Below, one piece after another: positions 52,396 to 62,497 of a stretch of 64,000 bases of DNA. Numbering within the stretch: the first letter of the stretch is position 1; the number at the start of each line of letters is the position of its first letter. Source of the DNA: Rubricella sp038526735. GTDB taxonomy: Bacteria > Pseudomonadota > Alphaproteobacteria > Rhodobacterales > Rhodobacteraceae. The stretch is taken from assembly GCA_038526735.1 (NCBI GenBank), contig JBCBGM010000001.1, positions 214,551-278,550 on the forward strand, given 5' to 3'. The notes beneath the pieces were generated by a model, which was not told the DNA's origin, did no database searches, and saw nothing but the letters and a program-made list of their open reading frames with translations. The translations under genes were made by a program, and so were the position numbers.

Positions 52396-54810
52396 ATGGC
52401 GACCGACGCGCAGCCATCTGAAAGCTATGACGCTGATTCTATCAAGGTTCTCAAGGGGCTAGAGGCCGTCCGCAAACGCCCTGGGATGTATATCGGCGAC
52501 ACCGACGATGGCTCGGGCCTGCACCATATGGTGTATGAGGTCGTAGATAATGGAATTGACGAGGCTTTGGCCGGTCACGCCGACCGCGTGACGGTCACTC
52601 TGCACTCCGATGGCTCTGTTTCTGTCACTGACAATGGCCGCGGAATTCCGGTGGGCATCCACGAGGAAGAGGGTGTTTCCGCCGCCGAAGTTATCATGAC
52701 CCAGCTGCACGCTGGCGGTAAATTCGACAGCAACTCCTACAAGGTCTCGGGCGGGCTGCACGGCGTGGGTGTGTCGGTTGTGAACGCGCTCTCTGAATGG
52801 CTGGAGCTGACCATCGCACGCGATGGCAAGTTGCACTCTGCCCGCTTCGAGAAGGGGGAGACGGCACGCCATCTCGAAGTCATTGGCGACACCAAAGAGA
52901 CAGGCACCGAGGTGCGTTTTCTCGCCTCGACCGAAACCTTCTCTAACGTCAACTACGTCTTCAAAACGCTGGAGCACCGCCTGCGGGAACTCGCATTTTT
53001 GAACTCCGGCGTGCGGATCATCCTGCGTGATGAGCGCCCCGCTGAACCGCTAGAAACCGATCTTGTCTATGAGGGCGGCGTGCGGGAGTTTGTGCGCTAC
53101 CTCGACCGCTCCAAAAATCCGCTGATGCCCGAGCCGATCTTCGTGACCGGGGAGAAAGACGGCATCGGGGTTGATGTCGCGATGTGGTGGAACGACAGCT
53201 ACCACGAGCAGGTTTTGCCCTTCACCAACAACATCCCCCAGCGCGATGGCGGCACGCATCTAGCGGGCTTTAGGGGCGCGCTGACCCGGACGATTAACCA
53301 GTATGTTGCAGCCAGTGGACTGGCGAAGAAAGAGAAGGTCACGCTCTCGGGTGATGATGCCCGCGAGGGGCTGACCTGTGTGCTTTCCGTCAAAGTGCCT
53401 GACCCCAAATTCTCGTCCCAAACCAAAGACAAACTCGTCTCATCCGAGGTGCGCCCGGCGGTTGAGGGGTTGATGAACGAGAAGCTCTCCGAGTGGTTTG
53501 AGGAGCACCCGGCCGAGGCGCGGGGCGTTGTCACCAAGATCGTCGAAGCTGCGCTCGCACGAGAGGCCGCCCGCAAGGCCCGCGAGCTCACCCGGCGCAA
53601 AACCGCGATGGATGTTGCCTCCCTCCCTGGCAAACTCGCCGATTGCCAAGAGAAGGACCCGGCTAAGTCCGAGCTCTTCCTCGTCGAGGGTGACAGTGCG
53701 GGCGGCTCCGCCAAGCAAGGTCGCGCACGCTCAAATCAGGCGGTGCTCCCCCTACGCGGTAAAATTCTGAACGTAGAACGCGCACGGTTTGACCGAATGC
53801 TCTCCAGCCAAGAGATCGGCACGCTGATCACGGCGCTTGGCACCGGGATTGGCCGCGATGAGTTTAACATCGACAAACTGCGCTACCACAAGATCGTCAT
53901 CATGACCGATGCAGATGTGGACGGCGCGCATATCCGCACGCTGCTCTTGACCTTCTTCTACCGGCAGATGCCCGAGTTGATTGAGGCCGGGCACCTCTAC
54001 ATCGCGCAGCCGCCGCTCTTTAAGGTCGCGCGCGGCAAGTCAGAGGTTTATCTGAAGGATCAGACGGCACTTGAGGATTACCTGCTCGATCAGGGCATTG
54101 ACGGCGCCGTGCTGGAGCTGGGTGATGGCAGTCAGCTGGCCGGGCCAGACCTTGCCCGCGTGCTGACCGAGGCGCGGCAGGTGCGCAGCATTCTGGCGAC
54201 CTTCCCCACCCAATACCCGCGCTTTGTCATCGAACAGGCGGCAATTGCGGGCGCATTGCTCGCCGAGAGCCTGCAAGGCGCACCGCAAGAGGCGGCAGAG
54301 CGCGTGGCAGAGCGCCTAAACATGATCGCGCCAGAGACGGAGCGCGGCTGGCAAGGGCGACCGACGCAGGATGGCGGCCTGCGCTTCTCGCGGGTTGTGC
54401 GGGGCGTTGAAGAGGTCCGCACGTTGGAAGCTGCGGCGCTACGCTCAGCCGAAGGGCGGAGACTTGCATCGATGACGGATGTTCTGCGCGAGATTTACGC
54501 GACCCCCGCGAAGCTTCACCGCAAAGACAAACACGCCACTGTCTATGCCCCGACCGAACTGCTCGATCTGGCGATGCAAGAAGGGGAAAAGGGCCTTAGC
54601 CTGCAGCGCTACAAAGGTCTGGGAGAGATGAACCCTGATCAGCTCTGGGAAACCACGCTCGACCCAGAGGCGCGCACCTTGCTGCGGGTGGAAGTCGAGC
54701 AGGTCGATGAAGCCGATGAGATCTTCACCAAGCTGATGGGCGACGTGGTGGAGCCGCGCCGGCAGTTCATCCAAGAAAACGCGCTCAACGTCGAAAACCT
54801 GGACTTCTAA
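52396..54810 (+). CDS. gyrB: DNA gyrase subunit B
   Basis: ATPase subunit of gyrase, 804 residues. The GHKL ATPase blocks YEVVDNGIDEALAGH, DNGRGIPVGIH and GGLHGVGVSVVNALS are followed by the transducer and the TOPRIM region (FLVEGDSAGGSAKQGR, IMTDADVDGAHI), then RYKGLGEMNPDQLWETTLDP. Length is normal. A GTGTC/GACAC inverted repeat (52355-52372) sits just upstream, of unknown meaning. It converges on and overlaps the ABC1 kinase gene by four bases. Confidence 0.98.
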   Translation: MATDAQPSESYDADSIKVLKGLEAVRKRPGMYIGDTDDGSGLHHMVYEVVDNGIDEALAGHADRVTVTLHSDGSVSVTDNGRGIPVGIHEEEGVSAAEVIMTQLHAGGKFDSNSYKVSGGLHGVGVSVVNALSEWLELTIARDGKLHSARFEKGETARHLEVIGDTKETGTEVRFLASTETFSNVNYVFKTLEHRLRELAFLNSGVRIILRDERPAEPLETDLVYEGGVREFVRYLDRSKNPLMPEPIFVTGEKDGIGVDVAMWWNDSYHEQVLPFTNNIPQRDGGTHLAGFRGALTRTINQYVAASGLAKKEKVTLSGDDAREGLTCVLSVKVPDPKFSSQTKDKLVSSEVRPAVEGLMNEKLSEWFEEHPAEARGVVTKIVEAALAREAARKARELTRRKTAMDVASLPGKLADCQEKDPAKSELFLVEGDSAGGSAKQGRARSNQAVLPLRGKILNVERARFDRMLSSQEIGTLITALGTGIGRDEFNIDKLRYHKIVIMTDADVDGAHIRTLLLTFFYRQMPELIEAGHLYIAQPPLFKVARGKSEVYLKDQTALEDYLLDQGIDGAVLELGDGSQLAGPDLARVLTEARQVRSILATFPTQYPRFVIEQAAIAGALLAESLQGAPQEAAERVAERLNMIAPETERGWQGRPTQDGGLRFSRVVRGVEEVRTLEAAALRSAEGRRLASMTDVLREIYATPAKLHRKDKHATVYAPTELLDLAMQEGEKGLSLQRYKGLGEMNPDQLWETTLDPEARTLLRVEVEQVDEADEIFTKLMGDVVEPRRQFIQENALNVENLDF

Positions 54811-56141
54811 CGGCCAGAGGTGGCGTAGGGCGCAACCATCGCGCCCACGTCGAGGCGCGCTTTCATGCGAACCGCCAGCAAAAACATCCCCGCGACTTTG
54901 CGGTGCAAGAAAAGTGAGTCAGGCGGCGGTGTAGGGCCGAGGCTGCGCTCCATCGCCATCTCCATCCCAGCATCGCGAAGGCGGGGGAGCAGGTCACTTT
55001 TGCCGAAGTCATAAGTGCCCGCAGTGCGCAGCGGCTCCATCACCATGTCGAACAGGACAAGCAGGCGCTGGCGCAGGGCATCGGGCATAGCGTCCTCAAA
55101 ATACCCCAACTGAGTCGCAGCGGCGTTGATCTCGTCCGGCACACCTGAGAGGCCCGCGATCAACAACTGGCGATATCCTTCGACCAAAGGCTCCGGAAAG
55201 CGCCGGGCTGCACCGAAATCGAGCAAGGCGATTTTGCCGTCGCCCATGATCCGGTAATTCGCGAGGTTGGGATCGGTCTGCATGTGGCGAGCATCAAAAA
55301 GCTCCCACAAAAGCAGCGAAATCAGGGCGTTGGTGACGGTATCCCGCTGGTCTTGCGGCGCAGTCTCGACGCTCTCAAGTGGCTGGCTTTCGAGAAACTC
55401 CATGACCAAAACATGTGGCGTGTTCAGATCGGGCAGATGTTCTGGGATCACAAACCGCGGGTCAGCCTTAAGGGCAATGCGAAAGCTCTCCATTTGAGCG
55501 GCTTCGCGCTCGTAGTCAGCCTCTTCGTGGAGCTGCTGGCGCGCAGTCTCCAACAAGCTGCCCATGTCAAACTCCGATGGAATGGCTCCACTCAGTTTCA
55601 TCAGCCGCGCGATATTCGAAACATCGCTGTCGATGCTCTCTTTTACGCCTGGATACTGCAGCTTAATCGCCACCTCGCGCCCGTCTTTCAGCATCGCACG
55701 ATGCACTTGCCCGATAGAGGCCGCGGCAATTGGGCGAGGGTTGAAGCGTTTGAAATGGCGTGTGAAATCACAACCAAGCTCTTGCTGCAAAACATCCCGC
55801 ACCTGCGCGGGGGGCATGGTTTCTCCGGCAGCTCTGAGCCGTTCAAACTGCTGGGCGATTTCCGGGGGCATCAGCTCGCCCACCTCCATCGACATCAGCT
55901 GACCCACCTTCATCGTGGCCCCCCGAAGGCGCGCCATGTCATCAGCGATACGGCGCGCGTTGTTGGGCGTGAGCAGCAGGTCTGACAGCTTCGGCCGCTC
56001 CCCCTGGGCAAGACGCTTCAACCCCCCGAGCGCCACATCCCCGGCAATCGCCGCCGTTGTCGCGCCCAGAACAGAGGCACGTTTTAAGCGCCCTGTCGGA
56101 ACGGGCGCGCCTTTTGGGGCATCGGCAGAGAAATCATTCAT
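54807..56141 (-). CDS. ABC1/AarF (UbiB/COQ8-like) atypical kinase
   Basis: A 444-residue member of the ABC1/ADCK/UbiB family. The KxGQ motif is MKVGQLMSME, the Ala-rich loop is AAASIGQVHRA, and EADYEREAAQME and ALLDFGAARRF are kinase-like blocks. These proteins support ubiquinone metabolism or act on lipids. It lacks the long UbiB membrane C-terminus, so it is probably an ADCK-like paralogue rather than UbiB proper. Convergent with gyrB. Confidence 0.88.
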   Translation of the reverse strand: MNDFSADAPKGAPVPTGRLKRASVLGATTAAIAGDVALGGLKRLAQGERPKLSDLLLTPNNARRIADDMARLRGATMKVGQLMSMEVGELMPPEIAQQFERLRAAGETMPPAQVRDVLQQELGCDFTRHFKRFNPRPIAAASIGQVHRAMLKDGREVAIKLQYPGVKESIDSDVSNIARLMKLSGAIPSEFDMGSLLETARQQLHEEADYEREAAQMESFRIALKADPRFVIPEHLPDLNTPHVLVMEFLESQPLESVETAPQDQRDTVTNALISLLLWELFDARHMQTDPNLANYRIMGDGKIALLDFGAARRFPEPLVEGYRQLLIAGLSGVPDEINAAATQLGYFEDAMPDALRQRLLVLFDMVMEPLRTAGTYDFGKSDLLPRLRDAGMEMAMERSLGPTPPPDSLFLHRKVAGMFLLAVRMKARLDVGAMVAPYATSGR

Positions 56142-56266
56142 GCGCCGAGAGCTATGGCGCTGCGATGATTTTGCGAGGCTTTTGCCAAACTGCGGCCATA
56201 GCTCGCCCTTTTCCTAGCCGCGCGCATGGGCTACTCCGCCCTCGCAACCAAGGACGGAGACCTCTA

Positions 56267-57568
56267 ATGCGGCTCGCGATGATCGGAACAGGCTATGTTG
56301 GGCTTGTGTCTGGCGTGTGTTTTTCAGACTTCGGTCACGATGTGATCTGCGTCGACAAAAATACTGCAAAGATCGAGATGCTTGAGCGCGGCGAGGTGCC
56401 GATCTTTGAGCCGGGTCTCGATGATCTGATGCGCCGCAATGTAGAGGCGGGGCGACTGTCTTTCACAACCGACCTCGCTTCGGCAGTTGCCTGGGCAGAT
56501 GCCGTCTTCATCGCTGTAGGCACACCAACGCGCCGCGGCGACGGGCACGCTGATCTCACGTTTGTCTATGCGGCAGCTGAAGAGATCGCCCAATCGCTCG
56601 ATGGCTACACCGTGGTCGTCACCAAATCGACGGTGCCAGTGGGCACCAACCGAGAGGTTGAAAAGGTTATGCGCGCCGCCGCCCCGGAGGCGGATTTCGA
56701 CGTCGCCTCCAACCCCGAATTTTTGCGCGAAGGGGCCGCGATTGAAGATTTCATGCGCCCCGACCGCGTGGTGGTGGGTGTAGAATCAGAGCGCGCAGCT
56801 GAGGTGATGGAGCAGATCTATCGCCCCCTCAGCCTGCGGGATGCGCCAATTCTGACGACTGATCTCGAGTCGGCTGAAATGGCGAAATACGCGGCGAATG
56901 CGTTTTTGGCGACCAAGATCACCTTCATCAACGAGATCGCGGCGCTCTGCGAAAAGGTGGGTGCAGACGTTCAGGCCGTGGCCAATGGCATGGGCCTCGA
57001 TAAACGCATCGGAAACAAGTTTCTGCACGCGGGCCCCGGCTATGGCGGATCGTGTTTTCCGAAGGATACCAAAGCTCTGGCACGTATTGGGCAAGACCAC
57101 GCAGCCCCGGTGCAAATTGTTGAGACCGTCATCGCGGTAAACGAGGCGATCAAACGCAAGATGGTCGACAAGGTGCTCGACCTGATGGACGGTTCGGTCA
57201 ACGGCAAGCGTATCGCGGTGCTCGGCGTGACGTTTAAGCCAGAGACGGACGACATGCGCGACGCCCCTTCGCTCACGATTGTGCCGGCGCTGGTTGGTGC
57301 GGGCGCCGATGTGCGCGTCGCAGACCCTGAGGGCCGCAAAGAAGGGGAGGCGTTGCTCCCCGGCGTCACCTGGTGTGCCGATGCCTATGAGGCCGCGGAC
57401 GAGGCCGATTGCATTGTCATTCTGACCGAGTGGAACGCTTTCCGCGCTCTAGACTTGCAGCGACTGGGCGCGTCGATGCGCGCTCGCAACGTTGCTGATT
57501 TGCGGAACATCTATGCGCCCGACACTTTGAAGGCTGCTGGTTTTAAATCGGTCAGCGTTGGCCGCTAA
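56267..57568 (+). CDS. ugd: UDP-glucose 6-dehydrogenase
   Basis: Two-step NAD-dependent oxidation of UDP-glucose to UDP-glucuronate for surface polysaccharide, 433 residues. The NAD fold starts MIGTGYVGLVSGVCFSDFG; the catalytic Cys263 is in GPGYGGSCFPKDTKAL; VLGVTFKPETDDMRDAPS marks the C-terminal domain. ATG 56267 is preceded by AAGGACGGAGA and fits the family start. It may supply the glycosyltransferases elsewhere in the window. Confidence 0.97.
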   Translation: MRLAMIGTGYVGLVSGVCFSDFGHDVICVDKNTAKIEMLERGEVPIFEPGLDDLMRRNVEAGRLSFTTDLASAVAWADAVFIAVGTPTRRGDGHADLTFVYAAAEEIAQSLDGYTVVVTKSTVPVGTNREVEKVMRAAAPEADFDVASNPEFLREGAAIEDFMRPDRVVVGVESERAAEVMEQIYRPLSLRDAPILTTDLESAEMAKYAANAFLATKITFINEIAALCEKVGADVQAVANGMGLDKRIGNKFLHAGPGYGGSCFPKDTKALARIGQDHAAPVQIVETVIAVNEAIKRKMVDKVLDLMDGSVNGKRIAVLGVTFKPETDDMRDAPSLTIVPALVGAGADVRVADPEGRKEGEALLPGVTWCADAYEAADEADCIVILTEWNAFRALDLQRLGASMRARNVADLRNIYAPDTLKAAGFKSVSVGR

Positions 57569-57585
57569 CGCCAACTGAGTAAACC

Positions 57586-58002
57586 TCAAACCTCACGCTC
57601 CGCTGCTGCGATCATCGCGGCAGAGAGGGTCGAATACGCTCGCGTCCACGCTTCCCGCGTGTCGGCGGTAAACTCATCGCCCAGCGCCTCTTGCAGCGTT
57701 GCGATAAGCGCCTCCCCGACGACGGCATAATGAGCGGGTTCCGCCCCATAGCCGCGATGAGAGACGCCCAGGCTCTCTACCTCGGAAAGGATATCTTCGA
57801 GCGAGTGCAGACTGTCGACGACGACACCGAGCGTGTTGACCAGTTTAAGCTCCTGCCCGCGCATTTCGGCTGGGAAGAGTGGCCTGACGTCTGGAGCGAG
57901 CCGAAACAATGTACTGTAGAACAGCGCCCCGGCGCGTTGGCGATCCGCCGCGACCCGTGACCAGCTGTTGCGTATGGCTAAGATGTGATCCTGGCTAAGC
58001 AT
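57586..58002 (-). CDS. Single-domain globin (Vitreoscilla-type haemoglobin-like)
   Basis: A haem-binding globin of 138 residues, without the reductase domain of flavohaemoproteins. Helix B reads GALFYSTLFRLAPDVRPLF, with a Tyr at the usual B10 place. GQELKLVNTL gives Gln at E7, and GVSHRGYGAEPAHYAVVGEAL gives the proximal His F8. Such globins bind O2 or NO. ATG 58002 fits the family start; upstream in-frame codons exist. It lies 31 bases after tsaD on the same strand, and converges on ugd. Confidence 0.83.
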   Translation of the reverse strand: MLSQDHILAIRNSWSRVAADRQRAGALFYSTLFRLAPDVRPLFPAEMRGQELKLVNTLGVVVDSLHSLEDILSEVESLGVSHRGYGAEPAHYAVVGEALIATLQEALGDEFTADTREAWTRAYSTLSAAMIAAAEREV

Positions 58003-58033
58003 GGCAAGGCGTTGGAGTGAAACCGCAACTCCG

Positions 58034-59122
58034 TCAAGCCTTGGAGCCCTTTTTTCCCGATCCAAGCAGGGGTGTGGCATTTGTGTCGAGCGGCCAACGC
58101 GGGCGCGCTACAATGCTTGCGGGATCATCGCCACCTTCGCCGAGAGCCGCACGCTCCAACGCGGACCAGGCGATCATCGCGCCGTTGTCGGTGCAGAGAG
58201 AGAGAGGCGGCGCGGCAAAGCCGATCTGCGCGTCTTGCGCGACACCCTCAAGAACCGCGCGCAATGTCTGGTTCGCAGCCACTCCCCCCGCTACTGCCAG
58301 CGCGGTGACAGGATTTTGGTTCATCGCGGCGGAGATGGCGCGCGCGGTCTTGATCCGCAATACATCAGCAACCGCGGTTTGAAACGCGGCGCTTAGGTCA
58401 CTGATGTCTTGCCGATAGAGCCCACCTTGCTCAGCGGCGAGCCCATCCACCTCACGCCGCAAGGCTGTTTTGAGCCCCGAAAAGCTCATATCGTAGCCCT
58501 CCCGGTCAAGCAGAGGGCGCGGGAATGAGAACCGCTCTGCATTACCCTGTGCAGCCGCCTGCTCAATCAACGGCCCACCAGGATACCCCAGCCCCATCAG
58601 CCGCGCGGACTTGTCAAACGCCTCCCCAGGCGCGTCATCGATCGTGCCACCTAGGCGGGTAAACTCCGTCGGGCCAGACACGAGCAAAAACTGACAATGT
58701 CCGCCAGAAACCAACAAAAGCAAAAACGGAAACGCGAGGTCATCGGAGAGCCGCGGAGAGAGCGCGTGCCCGGCCAGATGGTTAATCCCAAAGAGTGGTT
58801 TTCCAGAGGCGGCGGCAAGCGCTTTGGCAAAAACAACACCCGACATCACCCCGCCAATCAAACCAGGCCCGGCGGCCACCGCGATCCCGTCAACATCAGC
58901 CAAACCGCAACCTGCCTCTTGCAAGGCTTGTGCCGTAACTAGGTCGAGGCGTTCTGCATGCGCCCGCGCGGCAATCTCTGGCACAACACCGCCAAAGGCT
59001 GCGTGCAGATCGAGCTGATCAAACACCACGTTCGACAGGATCTCTTTGTCGCTGCGCACCAACGCCGCAGCGGTTTCATCGCAACTCGACTCTATGCCGA
59101 GAAAGAGCTTGGACTTGCCCAA
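58034..59122 (-). CDS. tsaD: tRNA N6-adenosine threonylcarbamoyltransferase TsaD
   Basis: Catalytic subunit for t6A37 formation, about 362 residues. FLGIESSCDETAAALV opens the ASKHA fold; INHLAGHALSPRL carries the metal-binding His pair; LLLVSGGHCQFLLV and VAGGVAANQTLR are conserved. I place the start at TTG 59122, behind GGGAGGCGAGG; a TTG at 59149 gives nine more residues. It works with TsaB, encoded at about 5 kb. Confidence 0.95.
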   Translation of the reverse strand: MGKSKLFLGIESSCDETAAALVRSDKEILSNVVFDQLDLHAAFGGVVPEIAARAHAERLDLVTAQALQEAGCGLADVDGIAVAAGPGLIGGVMSGVVFAKALAAASGKPLFGINHLAGHALSPRLSDDLAFPFLLLLVSGGHCQFLLVSGPTEFTRLGGTIDDAPGEAFDKSARLMGLGYPGGPLIEQAAAQGNAERFSFPRPLLDREGYDMSFSGLKTALRREVDGLAAEQGGLYRQDISDLSAAFQTAVADVLRIKTARAISAAMNQNPVTALAVAGGVAANQTLRAVLEGVAQDAQIGFAAPPLSLCTDNGAMIAWSALERAALGEGGDDPASIVARPRWPLDTNATPLLGSGKKGSKA

Positions 59123-59175
59123 AAGGCCTCGCCTCCCAGATTGCGTCAACTCAAGTTGACATATAGAAAGCCCTC

Positions 59176-60111
59176 ATGACACGCCGAACCTTCTCGCCCG
59201 ACACCCCATTGCGCATCGGCACACGGGGCTCCCCGCTCGCCCTCGCACAGGCCAAAGAGACGCGCCGCCGATTGGCAGAGGCGCACGGGCTACCAGAGGC
59301 CGCGTTTGAGGTCCACATCATCAAAACGACGGGCGACGCGGTGCTGGACCGGCCCCTCTCAGAGATTGGTGGCAAGGGCCTTTTCACCAAAGAGATTGAG
59401 CGCGCGCTGATCGACGGCGAAATCGACATCGCCGTGCACTCCACCAAAGACGTGGCAACAACGCTGCCGGATGGGTTGGTGCTTTCCACCTATCTGCCGC
59501 GCGAGGATGTCCGCGATAGCTTTATCTCGCGCAAATACGGCTCCATCGCTGACGTGCCCGAGGGCGCCGTGATCGGGTCGAGCTCGATTCGTCGCCGTGC
59601 GCAGCTTGCCGCAAAGCGCCCTGACCTGACCTTTGTCGAGTTTCGCGGGAATGTGCAGACCCGCCTCAAAAAGCTCGACGATGGCTTGGCGGAGGCGACG
59701 TTCCTTGCGACCGCTGGCCTCCACCGGTTGAACGCGCCAGAGCTGGCCAACCCCATCGACACAGACGAAATGCTGCCCGCTGTCGCCCAAGGCGCGATTT
59801 CGATTGAGCAGCGGATGGACGACGACGCGGTATCCGAGGCGCTCGCCCCACTCGACCATGCCGAAACCCACACAACAGTCACGGTGGAGCGCGCGTTTTT
59901 ACGGGCGCTGGATGGCTCTTGCAGAACACCTCTTGCGGGGCTTGCGACGCTTCAAGGCGACCAAATCCACTTTACCGGAGAGATTTTGCGCCCCGATGGC
60001 TCTGAAGTGCACCGCTGCGCGTTCACCGAGAGTGTCGCAACCGCCCCAGAGCGCGCCTTTGCCGAAGGTGAAAAGCTGAGAGAGGCCGCCGGGGACGGGT
60101 TCTTTGAATAA
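59176..60111 (+). CDS. hemC: Porphobilinogen deaminase (hydroxymethylbilane synthase)
   Basis: Joins four porphobilinogen units in haem synthesis, 311 residues. RIGTRGSPLALAQAKE opens the protein; HSTKDVATTLP holds the catalytic Asp; SSIRRRAQLAAKRPDL binds the growing chain; the dipyrromethane cofactor Cys is Cys249 in LDGSCRTPLAG. It diverges from tsaD and overlaps hemD by eight bases. Confidence 0.98.
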   Translation: MTRRTFSPDTPLRIGTRGSPLALAQAKETRRRLAEAHGLPEAAFEVHIIKTTGDAVLDRPLSEIGGKGLFTKEIERALIDGEIDIAVHSTKDVATTLPDGLVLSTYLPREDVRDSFISRKYGSIADVPEGAVIGSSSIRRRAQLAAKRPDLTFVEFRGNVQTRLKKLDDGLAEATFLATAGLHRLNAPELANPIDTDEMLPAVAQGAISIEQRMDDDAVSEALAPLDHAETHTTVTVERAFLRALDGSCRTPLAGLATLQGDQIHFTGEILRPDGSEVHRCAFTESVATAPERAFAEGEKLREAAGDGFFE

Positions 60112-60808
60112 GATCCTGCTCACGCGACCCAAGGCCATGTCGCTGGCGTTTTCGCAAAATCTGCCCGACGGATGGGAGGCTGTGATCGCGCCGCTGACGG
60201 AAATCTCTTCTGTTCAATCCGAAGCACCCGGCGATTTTACCGCTGCGATCTTCACCTCGCGCTCTGGCGTCGCCTTCGCCCCCGATGGTGCTGGGCGCAC
60301 CGCCTGGTGCGTGGGCCCTGGCACAGCGCAGGAGGCTTCGGCCAAAGGTTATGACACTCGCGTTGGCAGCGGCACGGCGAAGGACTTGTTGGAGTTGATA
60401 CGAGAGACTGCGCCCAAGACCTACCTCTACATCCACTTTCGGGGGAAAGAGGTGCGAGAGCGCATCGTCCCCTCCCTGCAAGACGCCGGATTTCTCGCCG
60501 AGGAGCGGATTGTCTACGAAGCGAAAGAGCTGCCTTTGAGCGCGGAGGCGCAAGAGGCGTTGGCTAGCAACGCTTTAAACGCGATCACCAGCTTCTCCCC
60601 CGGTGGGGCAACTCTACTCGCGAAAGCGCAAACACCCAGCTGGACCCTCGAATCAACTACGCTCGTCGCGATCAGCACGGCCGCTGCCAAACCGTTGGAG
60701 CAGGTCCCTTTTGCTCAGATTGCGATCGCGGATCGGCCAACTGCCGCCGGAATGCTCCGTGCAATCGCCAGAATAGATCAAAACGGCTTGCCGAGGGTGC
60801 AAGTGTGA
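60104..60808 (+). CDS. hemD: Uroporphyrinogen-III synthase
   Basis: Closes and rearranges hydroxymethylbilane into uroporphyrinogen III, 234 residues. The family is poorly conserved, but KILLTRPKAMSLAF, AAIFTSRSGVAF, YLYIHFRGKEVRERI and TSFSPGGATLLAK follow its pattern, and it follows hemC. The start is TTG 60104 within the end of hemC, an eight-base overlap. Confidence 0.9.
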   Translation: MNKILLTRPKAMSLAFSQNLPDGWEAVIAPLTEISSVQSEAPGDFTAAIFTSRSGVAFAPDGAGRTAWCVGPGTAQEASAKGYDTRVGSGTAKDLLELIRETAPKTYLYIHFRGKEVRERIVPSLQDAGFLAEERIVYEAKELPLSAEAQEALASNALNAITSFSPGGATLLAKAQTPSWTLESTTLVAISTAAAKPLEQVPFAQIAIADRPTAAGMLRAIARIDQNGLPRVQV

Positions 60809-60895
60809 CTCTGCATCGTCTTGAGAGGACGGCGGAGCCTACCTACGCTCAATCAAAGCCAACTGCCCCAACGCACTGAGCAGGAGCCTGAACGC

Positions 60896-62497
60896 GTGAC
60901 GGAAAACCGCCAAAAGGACACCGAAGACACCGACACCGCGTTGGAGGGTGAAATCCTCGAGCCTAAGATGGAGCAGGGCGAGACTGCTCCAGAGGGTGAA
61001 GAGGCGACGGAAATCGAAGCTGACTCTTTGGAAAATGAGGTCGAGGCGGAGCGCGCTGAGGACGTTGTAGATACGGAGAATGTTGACGAAACAGCCTCTG
61101 ATGAGGCTACCGAAGACACCGACAGCCAGCATTGGTCTGAGGAGTACGAGGGCGTCACGGGTGACGAGCCAATTGAAAAAACCGTAGAAGATCCGGAGTG
61201 GCACTATCCCAAATCTGGCGCGGTCTATGCGCGCGCCGAAGATGTGCCCGAGGCCCCTGTAGAAGAGACACCCGAGGCCACCGAGCAAACGCCTGAACCA
61301 GAGGATGTGCAAGAGTCTGAGGAAATCGTCCAAGACGAGATTGAAGAGCAAGAGCAGCGCTCATTAGCCTCTCGCGTGCTCTATGCGCTGTTTCTCCTGA
61401 TCATCGGTGGCACGCTGTTCCTCTGGGCGGGGCCGCGCATCGCGCCGAACCTTCCCTCTGGTCTCTCACCCGTTGCTGCATGGCTGACGCCCGGCAGCCC
61501 TGCAGAGATTGAAGCACTGCGCGCAGAGCTGGCTGAACGCGACACCATCCTTGCCGAGCGTTTGGGTGCCCTCGAAGCCGCCCCCGGTCTTGAGAGCGCT
61601 GTGAGTGAGATGGAGGCTCGCGCCGCCGCACTTCGGGGCGAGGTGAACAACCTCACCGATCAGGTCACCGCGACAGACAGCGGCGCTATCGAGGCCCGGC
61701 TTGCGGAGACGGAGACAAGCCTTGCTGGTATTTCCGCTCAACTGGCGGAGCTTTCGGGCGCGTTGACCGGCCTTGCAGGCGAGACCGCTGACCTTCCAGA
61801 GCTTACCAACACTGCGCTAGAGGCGCTCACGGCTGAAATCACTGGCCTGCGCGCCGAGCTCAGCGATCTCGCCGCGCGCCAGGGCGAGTTGTCTCAGCGG
61901 ATTGACTTGGTTGCGGCAAACGCAGACCGACGCGTCGCCGAAGCCGAAGAGCAAATGGCCGCGACAGAGGCTGCCGCTGCCGCCAATGTGACCGCAGCCG
62001 CCGCCCGCGCCGAATTGAATGCGCTACGCGCCGCGCTCGAAAGCGGCGGCCCCTACGCCGCAGCGCTTCAGCCTGTGGGCTTGATGACAGACATTCCGCC
62101 CGCACTTGCAACACCGGCGACAACCGGGCTCGCAACACAAGCAGAGCTGGAAAGCACCTTCCCAGACCTCGCGCATGCCGCAATCCGCGCTGATATCCTA
62201 AGTTCGGCGGGAGACAGCACCCTAGCACGAGCTGCTGCCGAAGTGCGCGCACGCGCCGCTGGGCGCTTGATCGTCGAGACACCGGGCGAAGGAACCGACG
62301 CAACCCTTTCGCGGGTAGAGGCACGCTTAAAAGAGCGCGACCTTGAGACCGCCTTGAGGGAAGCAAGCTTTCTGGGTGACGCCGCACAGGCTGAGCTGTC
62401 CTCATGGCTCGACGCGGTCACCCTGCGCGCCGCCGCGCTCGAGGCCTTCGCCGCCGTCGAAAGCGCCCTCTCAGCAACCCCGGCGGAGGATGGCTGA
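60896..62497 (+). CDS. Mitofilin/Mic60-like inner-membrane protein
   Basis: A 533-residue protein of the alphaproteobacterial mitofilin (COG4223) type. Residues 1-155 are acidic and disordered; a single membrane helix lies at about 159-178; a long coiled coil (about 205-400) and a C-terminal mitofilin-like domain project into the periplasm. Relatives bend the inner membrane and resemble mitochondrial Mic60, typically next to hem genes as here. GTG 60896 has CAGGAG upstream; a TTG at 60821 is less likely. The stop overlaps the next start (TGATG). Confidence 0.83.
   Translation: MTENRQKDTEDTDTALEGEILEPKMEQGETAPEGEEATEIEADSLENEVEAERAEDVVDTENVDETASDEATEDTDSQHWSEEYEGVTGDEPIEKTVEDPEWHYPKSGAVYARAEDVPEAPVEETPEATEQTPEPEDVQESEEIVQDEIEEQEQRSLASRVLYALFLLIIGGTLFLWAGPRIAPNLPSGLSPVAAWLTPGSPAEIEALRAELAERDTILAERLGALEAAPGLESAVSEMEARAAALRGEVNNLTDQVTATDSGAIEARLAETETSLAGISAQLAELSGALTGLAGETADLPELTNTALEALTAEITGLRAELSDLAARQGELSQRIDLVAANADRRVAEAEEQMAATEAAAAANVTAAAARAELNALRAALESGGPYAAALQPVGLMTDIPPALATPATTGLATQAELESTFPDLAHAAIRADILSSAGDSTLARAAAEVRARAAGRLIVETPGEGTDATLSRVEARLKERDLETALREASFLGDAAQAELSSWLDAVTLRAAALEAFAAVESALSATPAEDG

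Noticed and set aside
59156..59161. TTGACA as a -35 element for hemC
   Set aside because: It is only 15 bases before the ATG, so a matching -10 would fall inside the gene.
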